From positions 124,001-188,000 of the forward strand of contig CAYMEX010000001.1 of assembly GCA_964389525.1 (NCBI GenBank): a stretch of 64,000 bases of DNA, written 5' to 3'. This stretch comes from JAFLTL01 sp964389525. Its GTDB lineage: Bacteria; Bacteroidota; Bacteroidia; Bacteroidales; Muribaculaceae. The position numbers were made by a program, and so were the translations under genes. The notes under the pieces were generated by a model, which did no database searches, was not told where the DNA came from, and saw nothing but the letters and a program-made list of their open reading frames with translations. How positions within the stretch are numbered: position 1 is the first letter of the stretch; every line of letters begins with the position of its first letter. Positions 8,627-18,114 of the stretch are shown in pieces.

Positions 8627-11600
8627 AGCCTGAACTCCGAAATGCCGGTGGTCTTGCTGCCGGGCTCCTGCGAGGGCTGGGTGACTGTCAGTCTGATGTA
8701 GCGCACCTGCTCGGGAGCCGTCAGACGGCGGTTGATCTCGCTCCGGCTGTTGCCTGTAAAACAGTCTAATGTGCGCCATTCCTCGTCGGGGCTGTTGCGG
8801 CCGAACAGGAAGCATCCCGATACAAGGCGCTCGGCCCTCTTGCGCTCGTTGCAGAGTATGGTCCAGCCTGTCACGACCGTAGGCTTGCCGAGATCAAAGA
8901 CGACACTGGCGGGAAGCGTTCTGTCTGACCATTTTGTCGCAACATTGTTGTCGAGCAGTTTGGCCGGGTGGTTGGATTCTCGCTGGCCGCCCGTGTATGA
9001 TATTATCATGTCGGGAGTGAGGATGTTGGCCGGCTCGGAGACTGTGTCTGTGTCACGACTGTCGGCTGCGCGGTTGCCTGTGCTGAAAAGCGGTGTGGCG
9101 GCCACGGCTGCTGCGGGGTCTCCGGCCGTCACGGTAGCGGCGACAAGTATGATATTAAGATCGTCGGGGAGTATTAGAGTGTCCGCGCCGGCGGGGAGGT
9201 CGAGCTGCACATCCCACAGATATGTGTTCTCGTAGATCTCATCGCGCGTCAGACTGTGACGGTGGGTGCCGGCATAGACTACGCGCGGCTTTTTGAGATA
9301 GCCTTTGCTGAAGCCAAGATGTCCCCAGTCGTATCCGCCCGGGGCGTTGTGGGCATCATGCCCCCACTGGCCGATATAGCCGGTGTATGACGGCACGGTG
9401 ACCGTCGTGGTAGTTGCACCGACAGTCAGGTCGGCTCTGAGGTCGCGCCCCTCGGTGTCGGCCGCCATGAGCAGATGCAATTTGTCCCATTTTCCCTCGG
9501 GCAGAGCGATGGTGTCGCCGCTGCAAAGCACGATATTGTCGGTCGGACGCTTCTCTATGTTGAATCTTACTCCGTTTTTTACGATCTCATCGGGCATGAT
9601 CTCGGCGGGGTAGCTGAGGCCGCCGTTGAGGCGTCCGTCGTGCCGGAAACTGTTGTAAGTGATGCCGCAGTAGTTGTAGGGGAGCGGCACGGCTGCCATT
9701 TTCGGGGACACTGTTTTCATCTCGTCGAAACGGACGCGGTATGTGGCTATGCCGTTGGCTTTAAGACTCACGGGCAGCCGGTTGCCGTCGGTGGCGGCGT
9801 CCGCTATGACTTTCTCCGTCCCGTCGGCCTTTTGCGCTGCACGCAACGGTGTGGCAAACACGATGTTGGCCTGGGTCGGTCTGCCCGCTGTCTCATAGAC
9901 GCGCACGATATATCCGTCGCCGTCTTCGGCGCGTTTCATGGCTTTTATTGCCACGTTGGGGGCGTCGGTCGAGGCAAGCGACAGGCTGCGCCCTTCTCCT
10001 TTGGTCTTGGGCACGACAAACGCCTTGATATGCTGCGACATCTGCTCACCTGCCCGGGCAGCCGACACGCGGTCGAGCCGGCCGTCGTGCCCGATAATGG
10101 AGTATGTGAACTCATGGTGGCCGAAATCCTGGCGCTCCTGATGGGAGTAGCGGTTGCTCACTCCCGGCGAGTGAAACAGCGTCAGACGCAGGGTGTTGTT
10201 GGCGGGCTTGTCCCAGCCGTATTTGAAGTTGCTCAGCAGCGTCACGCCATAGGAGCCGTCGCTCAGGTCGACCCACTCGCGGGCGGGCACCTCATAGGCG
10301 GTCGTCACGTTGTTGCCGCGCTCGATGACGCCGACGCCCAGATCGTAGGTAGCCTTTTCATTGGCTACCGTGAGCGGGAACTCGGCCTTGAGCAGCGAGG
10401 CAGGGCTATGCCACTCCACCTCGTTGACTATGTCGATGCGTGGAGCGAGCGCCCCCTCATAGAGGTTGACATATTGCGTGAACTCCGAGTCGCCATGTCG
10501 CTTTGTGACCCTGACACGCCTGAGCAGGGCGCCGTCGTCGACAAGCGCGATCGCGACGCTGTCGCCGATCGATGAGGGCTCGCGGTCGATTGTCTCTTTC
10601 GGTATCTCCCAGGCGGGCCACATGGTGGATATGTTGTCGCCGAACATGGCGAGCCGCACGGCTTTTCCGTCGGCCACAAGCTGCCGGCCGCTGCGCCTGT
10701 CGATGATCGACGAGATATCGCCGTTTCGGTCGAAGGCGAGGCTGTAGACGCTGTTGCTGACACCGCTTGTCGCCGTTGCGTTTTTTTCCTTGCCTTTGCC
10801 CCTGAGTGCGACATCATAGACCGCAAAACCGATCGCGGGCACAGTGGCTTCTATGAGCACAGTGGCCTTGCCGTCGCCGTAGCCTGTGACCTGCGACCTG
10901 ACGGTGCGGCCGTTGTGGTCTCTGACGGTTGCCGACGCGGGGCGATGCCTTGCCTCGATCTGCACCTCGATGACGTCGGTGGTCTCGTAGCCAAGCGGAT
11001 TGAACAGCAGGAGCGGCGTACTTTTGACGTCGGTGTCAAGCCGGCCGGCGATGGCGGTGGCGGCGTCGGTCAGAAGATCGGAGAACTGCTTGAGCGACAG
11101 CAGCTCGTCGTTGAATGAGATCTCGTAGCACGGAGGCTCGCTTGTGCCGGTGATGTCGTCGTGAAACTGATGCCAGATAAAGCGCTTCCACGACTCGGTG
11201 AAAGACTCTGTAGGGTATGGGCTCCCGGCAAAAACAGCCGCGGCCGATGCCGCCCTCTCGGCAGCGTCGCCGAGGAGCTCGTTCTGCCGGTTGTAGAATT
11301 TCATCACCGCCATGGCCGTGTAGCAGCCGTTGCCGTGTACGTCCATGAGCATCTCGTCGTCGTAGAGGGGCAGTTCGGGATGCGAGGAATAGGGCTGCAT
11401 GTCGAGGTAGAACCGGTCGCTTGTGGCGCTGATGATTTTGAGCGGACCGTCGCCGCGGATGCCGCGCTCGACCGAACGGATCGAGCCTATCGTGGGAGAT
11501 CCGCCACGGTCGCCCACGCCATAGTAGTGATAGACTATGTTGCCGGCGTTCTCGTCGGCCAGCTTTTTAAGATCCTTGCTGTGCGATATGTCCTCGCCGT

Positions 11601-12237
11601 CCCAGGTGTGGGTGTAGCTGTAGCCGTGCACCATCATTATCGTGTCGCCGTCGACTCCTCTCCAGAGTCCCACGCCAAACGGGTATTTTCTGTCGTTTTC
11701 AAAAAACGGGTGTGTGCGCCAGCCGATCTTCTGCGAGGAGAAGCCGATCAGTCCGCAGTGACGTGCTACAGTGGGCAGCGTCCAGCCGAAACCGAAGCAG
11801 TCGGGCAGGAATATGTCGGTACTCTCGACCCCGAACTCCTTGCGGTAGAAATTCTGCCCGAGCATGATGTTGCGCAGCTGCGACTCTATCGACGGCACGA
11901 TGACGTCGTTGGCGTCCCAGCTCGCCCCCGCCACATGCCAGCGTCCCTGCTTTATGTACTGCTTCATAAGCTCATACTGGTCGGGGTAATACTCTTTCAT
12001 CCAGGCATATTTCACTCCGCCCTCAAAGTTGAAGACGTAATCGGGGTGCTGGCCGAGGAGCATAAGATTCTGCCCCAGAGTGTATCTGAGATAGTCGCGT
12101 ATTGAGGTGCGCACGTCCCAGTTCCACTGCGTGTCGAGATGAGAGTCGGAGACCGCGTAGACAGTCTTCTTTTCGGCTCCGGCCGTCTGACACACGACGA
12201 TGAGTGCCGGAATTAAAATTCTCCGTAGTAAATACAT
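8620..12237 (-). CDS. GH38 alpha-mannosidase with C-terminal F5/8-type (CBM32-like) module
   Basis: 1205 residues with an N-terminal Sec signal (cleavage near residue 20, TAGA). The GH38 domain begins at once: SDSHLDTQWNWD gives the zinc ligands (His33, Asp35), and LPDCFGFGW carries the likely nucleophile Asp146. The central region and long beta-domain follow to ~1040. The last ~150 residues resemble a discoidin-like carbohydrate-binding domain (VFDLGKPTVVTGWTI, VRYIRLTV). The enzyme would remove alpha-mannose from glycans in the periplasm or at the surface. It is last in the glycan locus, separated from the GH20 gene by a terminator, so it may have its own promoter. Confidence 0.9.
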   Translation of the reverse strand: MYLLRRILIPALIVVCQTAGAEKKTVYAVSDSHLDTQWNWDVRTSIRDYLRYTLGQNLMLLGQHPDYVFNFEGGVKYAWMKEYYPDQYELMKQYIKQGRWHVAGASWDANDVIVPSIESQLRNIMLGQNFYRKEFGVESTDIFLPDCFGFGWTLPTVARHCGLIGFSSQKIGWRTHPFFENDRKYPFGVGLWRGVDGDTIMMVHGYSYTHTWDGEDISHSKDLKKLADENAGNIVYHYYGVGDRGGSPTIGSIRSVERGIRGDGPLKIISATSDRFYLDMQPYSSHPELPLYDDEMLMDVHGNGCYTAMAVMKFYNRQNELLGDAAERAASAAAVFAGSPYPTESFTESWKRFIWHQFHDDITGTSEPPCYEISFNDELLSLKQFSDLLTDAATAIAGRLDTDVKSTPLLLFNPLGYETTDVIEVQIEARHRPASATVRDHNGRTVRSQVTGYGDGKATVLIEATVPAIGFAVYDVALRGKGKEKNATATSGVSNSVYSLAFDRNGDISSIIDRRSGRQLVADGKAVRLAMFGDNISTMWPAWEIPKETIDREPSSIGDSVAIALVDDGALLRRVRVTKRHGDSEFTQYVNLYEGALAPRIDIVNEVEWHSPASLLKAEFPLTVANEKATYDLGVGVIERGNNVTTAYEVPAREWVDLSDGSYGVTLLSNFKYGWDKPANNTLRLTLFHSPGVSNRYSHQERQDFGHHEFTYSIIGHDGRLDRVSAARAGEQMSQHIKAFVVPKTKGEGRSLSLASTDAPNVAIKAMKRAEDGDGYIVRVYETAGRPTQANIVFATPLRAAQKADGTEKVIADAATDGNRLPVSLKANGIATYRVRFDEMKTVSPKMAAVPLPYNYCGITYNSFRHDGRLNGGLSYPAEIMPDEIVKNGVRFNIEKRPTDNIVLCSGDTIALPEGKWDKLHLLMAADTEGRDLRADLTVGATTTTVTVPSYTGYIGQWGHDAHNAPGGYDWGHLGFSKGYLKKPRVVYAGTHRHSLTRDEIYENTYLWDVQLDLPAGADTLILPDDLNIILVAATVTAGDPAAAVAATPLFSTGNRAADSRDTDTVSEPANILTPDMIISYTGGQRESNHPAKLLDNNVATKWSDRTLPASVVFDLGKPTVVTGWTILCNERKRAERLVSGCFLFGRNSPDEEWRTLDCFTGNSRSEINRRLTAPEQVRYIRLTVTQPSQEPGSKTTGISEFRLY

Positions 12238-12323
12238 GTCCCGTTAAGTATATATAGATGGATGAAATGAGTGCATATAATCGGGGAAAGTCTCCCGATT
12301 AATATATTGTGCTGAGTCACCTG

Positions 12324-12331
12324 CAAATATA
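12324..12331 (-). promoter_or_regulatory. Candidate -7 box of the alpha-mannosidase gene
   Basis: The minus strand reads TATATTTG, a match to TAnnTTTG, ~87 bases upstream of the start at 12237. Downstream in the leader is a small hairpin, AATCGGG/CCCGATT (12279-12300). No clear -33 element is seen. Confidence 0.35.
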
Positions 12332-12391
12332 ATAGAATAAATCACATAATATTACATTCATCAGCAATAATCCGTCCGCTGAGATTGGAAA

Positions 12392-12421
12392 ACCCCGGGC
12401 GGCCATAGCGGTGCCCGGGGT
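12392..12421 (-). terminator. Intrinsic terminator after the GH20 gene
   Basis: ACCCCGGGC and GCCCGGGGT form a 9-bp GC-rich stem with a 12-base loop, followed on the minus strand by TTTTCC. It lies ~22 bases past the GH20 stop and would separate the main glycan operon from the alpha-mannosidase gene. Confidence 0.7.
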
Positions 12422-12443
12422 AAATGATGTCTGTAGAGAACGG

Positions 12444-14726
12444 TTAATCAGCCTTCCCGCCGGCGGAGGGCTCACACCGGAAATCGATGGCATACCAGCC
12501 GGGGGCGAAGCCCTCTTTCAGGTGGTTGGAGACAACCAGCCTGAAAGGATGTATGCCTTTCTCGAGCGCGATCTGAGTTTTCTTCTCGTAGAAACGCGAC
12601 GAGGTGGGGTTATAGACCAGACGGCTGTCGCCTATCCAGAGTTCGTCGGCAAGCGAGCTGAAGGTGTAGATTCCTGTCTCGGGCACGCTGAAATAGCCGG
12701 TGTACACAGCCAGACTCGGTTTCTTGTAGTCGAAGTTGCTTTTGTTGTAGTCGGCTATCGAGCGGATCATAGTGTCGGTGTGGAACTCGGCCTTGCCGTA
12801 TTCGCTGTCGTTGCGGAAAAGTCCGTCGGCAAGCTGTAGCCGCACCCGCGTCGTGTCGCCCTCGACAGCGGGCATGTAGTCCTGACGGTCGACAGCAAGC
12901 GTGCGCACGCGGCTCAGGCGTCCGCCGGCCGTGACCGTCGCAACTTTCAGTGTGCACGGCTCGCGCAGTGTGAGGCTTGCGGGGAGCGTGGGCGATGCGG
13001 CGGTAGGCTCTGAGCCGTCAGTGGTGTAGACCATCGGGAGCGAGCGGCTGTTGGTGAACGCCATCACCGCCGAGTCGCCGGTAAACACCTTATTGGTCGT
13101 AAGTTCGCCCTCGGGCATGGGTATGTGGTAGCCGATGCCTTTGAGGTCGAGGCGCACCTGCATGTTGTCGAGGCGACGCTGAAAATCATCCCAGTTTTTT
13201 TTGTCGGGAGCTGTCCATGCTACTTCTGCCAGAGCCATAAGACGCGGGTAGAGCAGATACTCCAGCATCTCCACATCGGGTGTCCATTCGCTCCAGAGGC
13301 ATGCCTGAGTGCCGATCACATATTTCCGCATATCGGGTGCGAGTTCGGCGGGTACAGGCTCAAACGCATACACATCTTTCAGATACGACTGGCCGCCCAT
13401 TGCAGCCGGCTCGACCTCGTCGGCTCCCTGTGCCGAACAGAGATAAAGTCCGTCGGCCATCGAGGCCATCACCACGTCGTGGGCTGTCGAGGCCGCTTTG
13501 GCACCGCACTCGGTGCCTTTCCAGCTCATCACGGTAGCCTCGTCGGGCAGTCCGCCCTCGAGTATCTCCTCCCAGCCGATCATGCGTTTGCCGAGTTCCT
13601 GCGATATGAAGCGCTCCATGCGCTTTATGCCGTAGCTCTGCAGCTGTTCCTCGACCGAGTGTTCGGGTGTCTGCCGCAATCCGAGCCGCTTTGCCAGAGC
13701 CTGACAGCGCGGACACTCGTGCCACCGGCTCTTGACGCATTCGTCACCTCCGATATGCAGATATTTCGAGGGGAACATGGCGGCCACCTCGCGGAGCACA
13801 TCCTCCATGAGCGTGAAAACCGAGTCGTTGCCGATGCAGAACACGTTTTCCTCGTAGCCGAACACCTGTTCGCTCTCAAACGGGCCGCCCGTGCACGACA
13901 GTTCGGGGAACGCAACCAGTGCGCCCAGGCTGTGACCCGGAAATTCGATCTCGGGTATCACGTCGATATGAAGGCTGTCGGCGTAGCCGACAAGCTCCTT
14001 TATGTCCTCTTTGGTGTAGTAGTAGGGGCCGTATTTCTCGCCGTTGTAGGTCTCCTGCACGGCCGAGCACTCCACAAGCTGCGGATACTTGTCGATGGCG
14101 ATGCGCCATCCCTGGTTGTCGGTGAGATGCAGATGCAGGTAGTTCATCTTGAGCATCGCCATGACGTCGAGCTGACGTTTCAGCTCGTCGACGCTGAAGA
14201 AGTGGCGGCACGGGTCGATCATCAGGCCGCGATAGCTGAACCGCGGGCTGTCCTCGATCCTGACGCAGGGTATCGACAGGCCGATCTTAGAGGCGGTCGG
14301 GGTCTCGATCTCGGCCGGGAGCAGCTGCAGCAGCGTCTGCACGGCGTAGAACATGCCGCGATGTGTCGATGCCGACAATGCCACCTGTCTTTCACTGACT
14401 TCGATCCTGTATTCCTCGTCGCCGAGCGACAGGTCTTGTCTCAGGCTGATGCAGTTGTCGGCCGGGCTGTCGGTGACAGCGAGAGTATACCCGCCCGCAC
14501 GTCCGATCTTCTCTGTAAGCAGATCGGCTTCGGCATCCCAGTTGCCGTTATCAGTGCAGATTTCGGTAGCGCCATCGATCTTGAAAGCTCCCTGCCCGGC
14601 TTCAATCTCGCGTGGCTCGGGGATTATGTGTATCCCCGAATTATACGTCTTGTTGTCAACCGAGGCCCGGCACGACATAAGAAGGCATGAGGTCAGAATT
14701 ATAAAGTATCTGATCGTATTATTCAT
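12444..14726 (-). CDS. GH20 beta-N-acetylhexosaminidase lipoprotein
   Basis: 760 residues from the ATG at 14726; the open frame extends further upstream, but only this start yields a lipoprotein signal (lipobox LMSC, Cys19). A GH20b-type N-terminal domain is followed by the TIM barrel: FSYRGLMIDPCRHFFS, LHLHLTDNQGWRI, then LHIGGDEC with the catalytic pair Asp328-Glu329. After ~residue 560 come a TDGSEP segment as in chitobiase C-terminal domains and a PA14-like region (GIYTFSSLADELWIGDSRL). It should remove terminal GlcNAc or GalNAc at the cell surface. It is last in the susC-led operon, followed by a strong terminator. Confidence 0.93.
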   Translation of the reverse strand: MNNTIRYFIILTSCLLMSCRASVDNKTYNSGIHIIPEPREIEAGQGAFKIDGATEICTDNGNWDAEADLLTEKIGRAGGYTLAVTDSPADNCISLRQDLSLGDEEYRIEVSERQVALSASTHRGMFYAVQTLLQLLPAEIETPTASKIGLSIPCVRIEDSPRFSYRGLMIDPCRHFFSVDELKRQLDVMAMLKMNYLHLHLTDNQGWRIAIDKYPQLVECSAVQETYNGEKYGPYYYTKEDIKELVGYADSLHIDVIPEIEFPGHSLGALVAFPELSCTGGPFESEQVFGYEENVFCIGNDSVFTLMEDVLREVAAMFPSKYLHIGGDECVKSRWHECPRCQALAKRLGLRQTPEHSVEEQLQSYGIKRMERFISQELGKRMIGWEEILEGGLPDEATVMSWKGTECGAKAASTAHDVVMASMADGLYLCSAQGADEVEPAAMGGQSYLKDVYAFEPVPAELAPDMRKYVIGTQACLWSEWTPDVEMLEYLLYPRLMALAEVAWTAPDKKNWDDFQRRLDNMQVRLDLKGIGYHIPMPEGELTTNKVFTGDSAVMAFTNSRSLPMVYTTDGSEPTAASPTLPASLTLREPCTLKVATVTAGGRLSRVRTLAVDRQDYMPAVEGDTTRVRLQLADGLFRNDSEYGKAEFHTDTMIRSIADYNKSNFDYKKPSLAVYTGYFSVPETGIYTFSSLADELWIGDSRLVYNPTSSRFYEKKTQIALEKGIHPFRLVVSNHLKEGFAPGWYAIDFRCEPSAGGKAD

Positions 14727-14755
14727 TTTCTTGGTCTTGCTGTTTTTGCATATGG

Positions 14756-15757
14756 TCACTGTTCGTCGGGGCAGCCCATCGATTCCCAGAACTTCGCCCT
14801 CATCTTCGGGGCGTCGATGCTTGTGAAGAGATCGATCTCGCGCTGTGTTGTCCAGTCGGGGGTGAGTGCTTTGGTCTGCGTGGCCCACTCCGGATTGGTT
14901 ATGGCGTAGACCATTGCCAGATCCCAGATGATGCGGCCCGAGTCCATGTTTCCTCCCATCCACTTGAGCCACCGGTCAGCGGTGAATTTTCCGGCACTGC
15001 CGAGTTTGTTCAGCTGCTCGATCGAGTGCGGAGTCCTGAACCACAGCACGTGGCTCACGTTGGTGGGCATGATGTGGAACTCCAGCCCCTCGGTGTCGCA
15101 GAGCAGGTCGAAAGCGTCGAGGTCGTTGGAGACGTTGAACTCATATTCGCCGATCCAGCGCTTCTCGTTTCCGGCGTCGTAGGTCTGGCCGAGCCAGTAC
15201 ACCGCTATCCGGCCGGCGATGGTGCTGTCTTGCATCACTGCCGCCGCCACGTTGGTGAGTGCGCCGGTGCTGATGATGGTCAGCTTCTCGCCGTCGGGCA
15301 GCTCCTTGGCTTTGGCGATGATGAAGTCGGCCGCCTCGCATGGCCGCCCCTCGTTGCTGTCGCTTCCTTTTTTGTAGACAATCTTCTTGTCGCTCCCGGC
15401 GGGGAGGGGGAGATCGGGGCGTCCGAGCATCTGCGCCATGATGTTGTTCATCAGCCAGCTCGTATAGGCCGAACGGCTGTTCCAGCCCGACGGCACGCCC
15501 TCGGGCAGAGTATCGCTTTTGCCGTCCCACTGCACCGATGTGAGGCCGATCACGTCGAGTTCGCCCGTCTCGTCGGCTTTCAGTGCGGCCATTATCGCTA
15601 TCAGGTCGTCGACCTCGTTGTCGGTGTCGGCGTCGATGATCACGTTTTTCACCGTGTGGCGCGTGGTCGTGTCAGCGGCGTCGGTTCCGCTGCCCGTCGC
15701 GCAGCTCCCCATGATCATGGCCGCCGCCGCAGCGAGGCAGATATACAGTCTTTTCAT
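14756..15757 (-). CDS. Nucleoside-hydrolase-like lipoprotein (paralogue 1)
   Basis: 333 residues from the ATG at 15757, with a lipoprotein signal (MGSC, Cys19). The nucleoside hydrolase signature appears as IIDADTDNEVDDLIAI, an aspartate cluster that binds catalytic calcium in the IunH family. ISTGALTNVAAAV (the usual TGPLTNIA motif) and a C-terminal DLAMVYAI segment support the fold. The family hydrolyses N-glycosidic bonds of nucleosides, but lipoprotein members inside polysaccharide-utilisation loci are poorly characterised, so the substrate is open. It starts 14 bases after paralogue 2, with GH20 29 bases downstream. Confidence 0.82.
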   Translation of the reverse strand: MKRLYICLAAAAAMIMGSCATGSGTDAADTTTRHTVKNVIIDADTDNEVDDLIAIMAALKADETGELDVIGLTSVQWDGKSDTLPEGVPSGWNSRSAYTSWLMNNIMAQMLGRPDLPLPAGSDKKIVYKKGSDSNEGRPCEAADFIIAKAKELPDGEKLTIISTGALTNVAAAVMQDSTIAGRIAVYWLGQTYDAGNEKRWIGEYEFNVSNDLDAFDLLCDTEGLEFHIMPTNVSHVLWFRTPHSIEQLNKLGSAGKFTADRWLKWMGGNMDSGRIIWDLAMVYAITNPEWATQTKALTPDWTTQREIDLFTSIDAPKMRAKFWESMGCPDEQ

Positions 15758-15771
15758 AGGTTGATGCGGTA

Positions 15772-16791
15772 TTACAGTTTGGCTTTTTTGATGACCCAGC
15801 TGTCCATCTCGGCGTTGTAGTAGTTGCAGTCGCCCTCGAGCGGATAGATCGTGAAGTGGCGTCCGTTCTCCTCGTCGTCGTACCATTGGTTGTCGCCCGT
15901 AGCGGTGTCGATCTTCAGATTGCCGCGGCGGAATCCGAGCTTTGTCACTTCGCCGCAGGCAAACGCTCCGGCCCATACGCCGAACGGATCCCAGGCAGCG
16001 CGGCCGTCGTGGGTGCCGAACGCGAGCAGCGAGCGTGTCACGATATCCTTGTTCTCGGTGTCGACGGCCTGCAGACCGCCGCCGCACATGAGGCGTCCGC
16101 CTACATCATTGGTGAAGAAGAGTATCGGCAGCGGCCAGTGCTTGTTTATGTAGTCGGCGGCCTTGCGCGCGGCATAGGTCACATGCACGTTGTTGCAGTG
16201 TCCGCGCGGGTAGGTCGTCGCCACCACATACAGCTGTCCGCATTTCTGCCTGATAAGCTCTACACCGCTCAGCGGCGAATACTCGTCGGGGCCGCTCTTG
16301 AGCAGATGCTCCAGATTGGTCACGTAGCCGGTAGTCACTATATCCACGGGGCTGTCGGCTTCGGCAAGCACCTTGCGGTAGAGCGTGACGGCGTCGTAGA
16401 CCTCGGCGTTGCCGTCGTCATACTCGGCCATCAGATCCCAGTAGGGCGACTCGTGCGGCTCGTTGTCGACCACGCTGCGCCCGATAGGCACGTCCGTTTT
16501 GCCGTCATACACGAGGAAACCTCTCGTTGCTTCGATGTTGTTGGGACCCGTCACCGAGAGAGCCACACCCGCAAGATCGATGATGCCTTCCGCGTCAAGA
16601 GCCGTAGCCACCCTTATGGCGCAGGCATCGTCGACGTCGGTGCACATGTCGAGGTCAACTATCATTTTTTTGCCGGGCGACGTGTTCAGGAAAAGCTCGC
16701 TTTCGTCGCGTCCATCCATCACCTTGCCGCGGTCGGGGCTGCATTCTGCAAGCAGCAGGACGCCCGCTGTCAGCAATAGCGCTCGTCTCAT
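15772..16791 (-). CDS. Nucleoside-hydrolase-like lipoprotein (paralogue 2)
   Basis: 339 residues from the ATG at 16791, which overlaps the stop of the BNR gene (ATGA), so translation is coupled. The lipoprotein signal ends LLAEC (Cys17). The calcium-binding signature reads IVDLDMCTDVDDACAI, close to the IunH DTDxxxDDA pattern, and VTTGYVTNLEHLL corresponds to the TGPLTN motif. The C-terminal region (LFFTNDVGGRL, WDPFGVWAGAF) diverges from paralogue 1, so the two are old paralogues that may have different substrates. Surface or periplasmic N-glycosidase activity is inference. Confidence 0.8.
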   Translation of the reverse strand: MRRALLLTAGVLLLAECSPDRGKVMDGRDESELFLNTSPGKKMIVDLDMCTDVDDACAIRVATALDAEGIIDLAGVALSVTGPNNIEATRGFLVYDGKTDVPIGRSVVDNEPHESPYWDLMAEYDDGNAEVYDAVTLYRKVLAEADSPVDIVTTGYVTNLEHLLKSGPDEYSPLSGVELIRQKCGQLYVVATTYPRGHCNNVHVTYAARKAADYINKHWPLPILFFTNDVGGRLMCGGGLQAVDTENKDIVTRSLLAFGTHDGRAAWDPFGVWAGAFACGEVTKLGFRRGNLKIDTATGDNQWYDDEENGRHFTIYPLEGDCNYYNAEMDSWVIKKAKL

Positions 16792-17969
16792 TTCTTCACG
16801 GGATCTATCTCGACGATCGTGCCGCCGATATAGCGGAGACCGTTCTCGTGGGTGATATAATATACGACGAGCACATGTGTGTCGTCCATCACGACCGGCC
16901 ATGAGTAGCCCACGTCGGTACCGGGGCCGTTGTCGTCGCGCAGTATGATCTCCTCGGCAGTGGCGAAGTCGGTGCACTCGGGGTTGAGGATGCGGGCGCG
17001 CACGCCGCAGGGCTTCTCGCGGTAGCCGTAGGTGAGAAACACGCGGTTGTCGGGCAGACGTGTGGCCGCCAGCGGGTGGCCGTACCATCCCATCGGCTGC
17101 CATTTAAATGTCTTGCCGCCGTCGGTCGAGCGCGATATCACCGCGCGCGTCTCGGGATTCTCTGTCCTGATAAACGCCACGATGTCGCCCTTGGGTGTCT
17201 CGTAGGCCGAAGCCTCGTTGAAGATGTATTTGTCGTGTGTAGCCACGATGCCCGAGTAGTTCCACGTCTCGCCCTTGTCGTCGGAGTAGAGCAGGTGGTT
17301 TGAGGTCTTGGTGAGCGGATAATCGTCCATCGAGGCCACTACCCAGAATATGCGTCCGCTTTTACCCTCCCACAGCGCGCCGCGGTTGTAGGCGGGCATC
17401 GGTTTGCCGAACGGATCTTTGTACACGGCGTCTTTCACCGGGATAGGGGTGATCGGGCCCTGCCATGTCTTGCCTTTGTCGTGCGAGCGGAGTATATAGC
17501 CGCCCGTGGCCACCCAATTGCTTTCGTGGCATACCGGCTGGGCGAGTTTCTCGATTGCGTCCTCGCGCAGATTCATCCACCCGTAGCTTGTGCATAGCAG
17601 AGTGCCGTCGCGCAGGGCGAGCAGGCACGGATCCTGCGATCCGCCGAACGGGTTGGCATATATCAGGTTGGGCTCCTCGGTCCAATGCTCGCCGTCGGTC
17701 GAGCGCACGCTCACCAGATAGCTGTTTTCGTCGGTGTGGGTCGGGAATGGCTCGTTGAAATAGACTCTGTTCTTGGCGCGGCGAAATGCCACGATATATT
17801 CGCCGTTGACCTTCACTACCGAAGGAAAAGCGACATAAAACAGACTGTCTTCATATATTACGACATCCTTCACCTTGCGGGCGCCGGCGCCGGTGTCTTT
17901 GGCCGAAACGTCAAAGCTGCCGGCGAAAGCCGACAGCACAGTCAGTGCAGCCAGTAATATCTTTTTCAT
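16788..17969 (-). CDS. Secreted BNR/Asp-box beta-propeller protein, sialidase-like
   Basis: 393 residues with a Sec signal (cleavage near VSA, residue 23). Four Asp-box repeats are visible: STDGEHW (~90-96), SHDKGKTW (~162-169), SDDKGETW (~229-236) and STDGGKTF (~281-288), diagnostic of the sialidase-type six-bladed propeller. The position of the FRIP motif reads YVAFPSVV (~45-52), so the first arginine of the classical sialidase triad seems missing. It may therefore cleave something other than ordinary sialic acid, or be a GH33-like enzyme with changed specificity. It is third in the susC-led operon and coupled to the next gene by an ATGA overlap. Confidence 0.8.
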   Translation of the reverse strand: MKKILLAALTVLSAFAGSFDVSAKDTGAGARKVKDVVIYEDSLFYVAFPSVVKVNGEYIVAFRRAKNRVYFNEPFPTHTDENSYLVSVRSTDGEHWTEEPNLIYANPFGGSQDPCLLALRDGTLLCTSYGWMNLREDAIEKLAQPVCHESNWVATGGYILRSHDKGKTWQGPITPIPVKDAVYKDPFGKPMPAYNRGALWEGKSGRIFWVVASMDDYPLTKTSNHLLYSDDKGETWNYSGIVATHDKYIFNEASAYETPKGDIVAFIRTENPETRAVISRSTDGGKTFKWQPMGWYGHPLAATRLPDNRVFLTYGYREKPCGVRARILNPECTDFATAEEIILRDDNGPGTDVGYSWPVVMDDTHVLVVYYITHENGLRYIGGTIVEIDPVKK

Positions 17970-18047
17970 AGAAAACTGCTTGGATCTTGCAGAAGTGATT
18001 TCGTTCTTGTCACTTCCTGGTTTTTAATCGCTTCTATATATAGAATA

Positions 18048-18090
18048 AAGGGGATCCCCGGAAAACCGTCTTTCTCAAAGGATCCCCCTT
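18048..18090 (-). terminator. Intercistronic hairpin between susD and the BNR gene
   Basis: AAGGGGATCC (18048-18057) pairs with GGATCCCCCTT (18080-18090) around a ~22-base loop, starting ~25 bases past the susD stop. On the minus strand it is followed by TTATTC rather than a pure T-run, so it fits partial termination or an RNA-stability barrier that keeps SusCD above the enzymes. Confidence 0.5.
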
Positions 18091-18114
18091 ACCTATTTAC
18101 CAATCATTAACCGG

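Noticed and set aside
12279..12421. Riboswitch in the leader of the alpha-mannosidase gene
   Set aside because: The two hairpins are explained as a terminator of the GH20 gene and a small leader stem; no known riboswitch core could be recognised.
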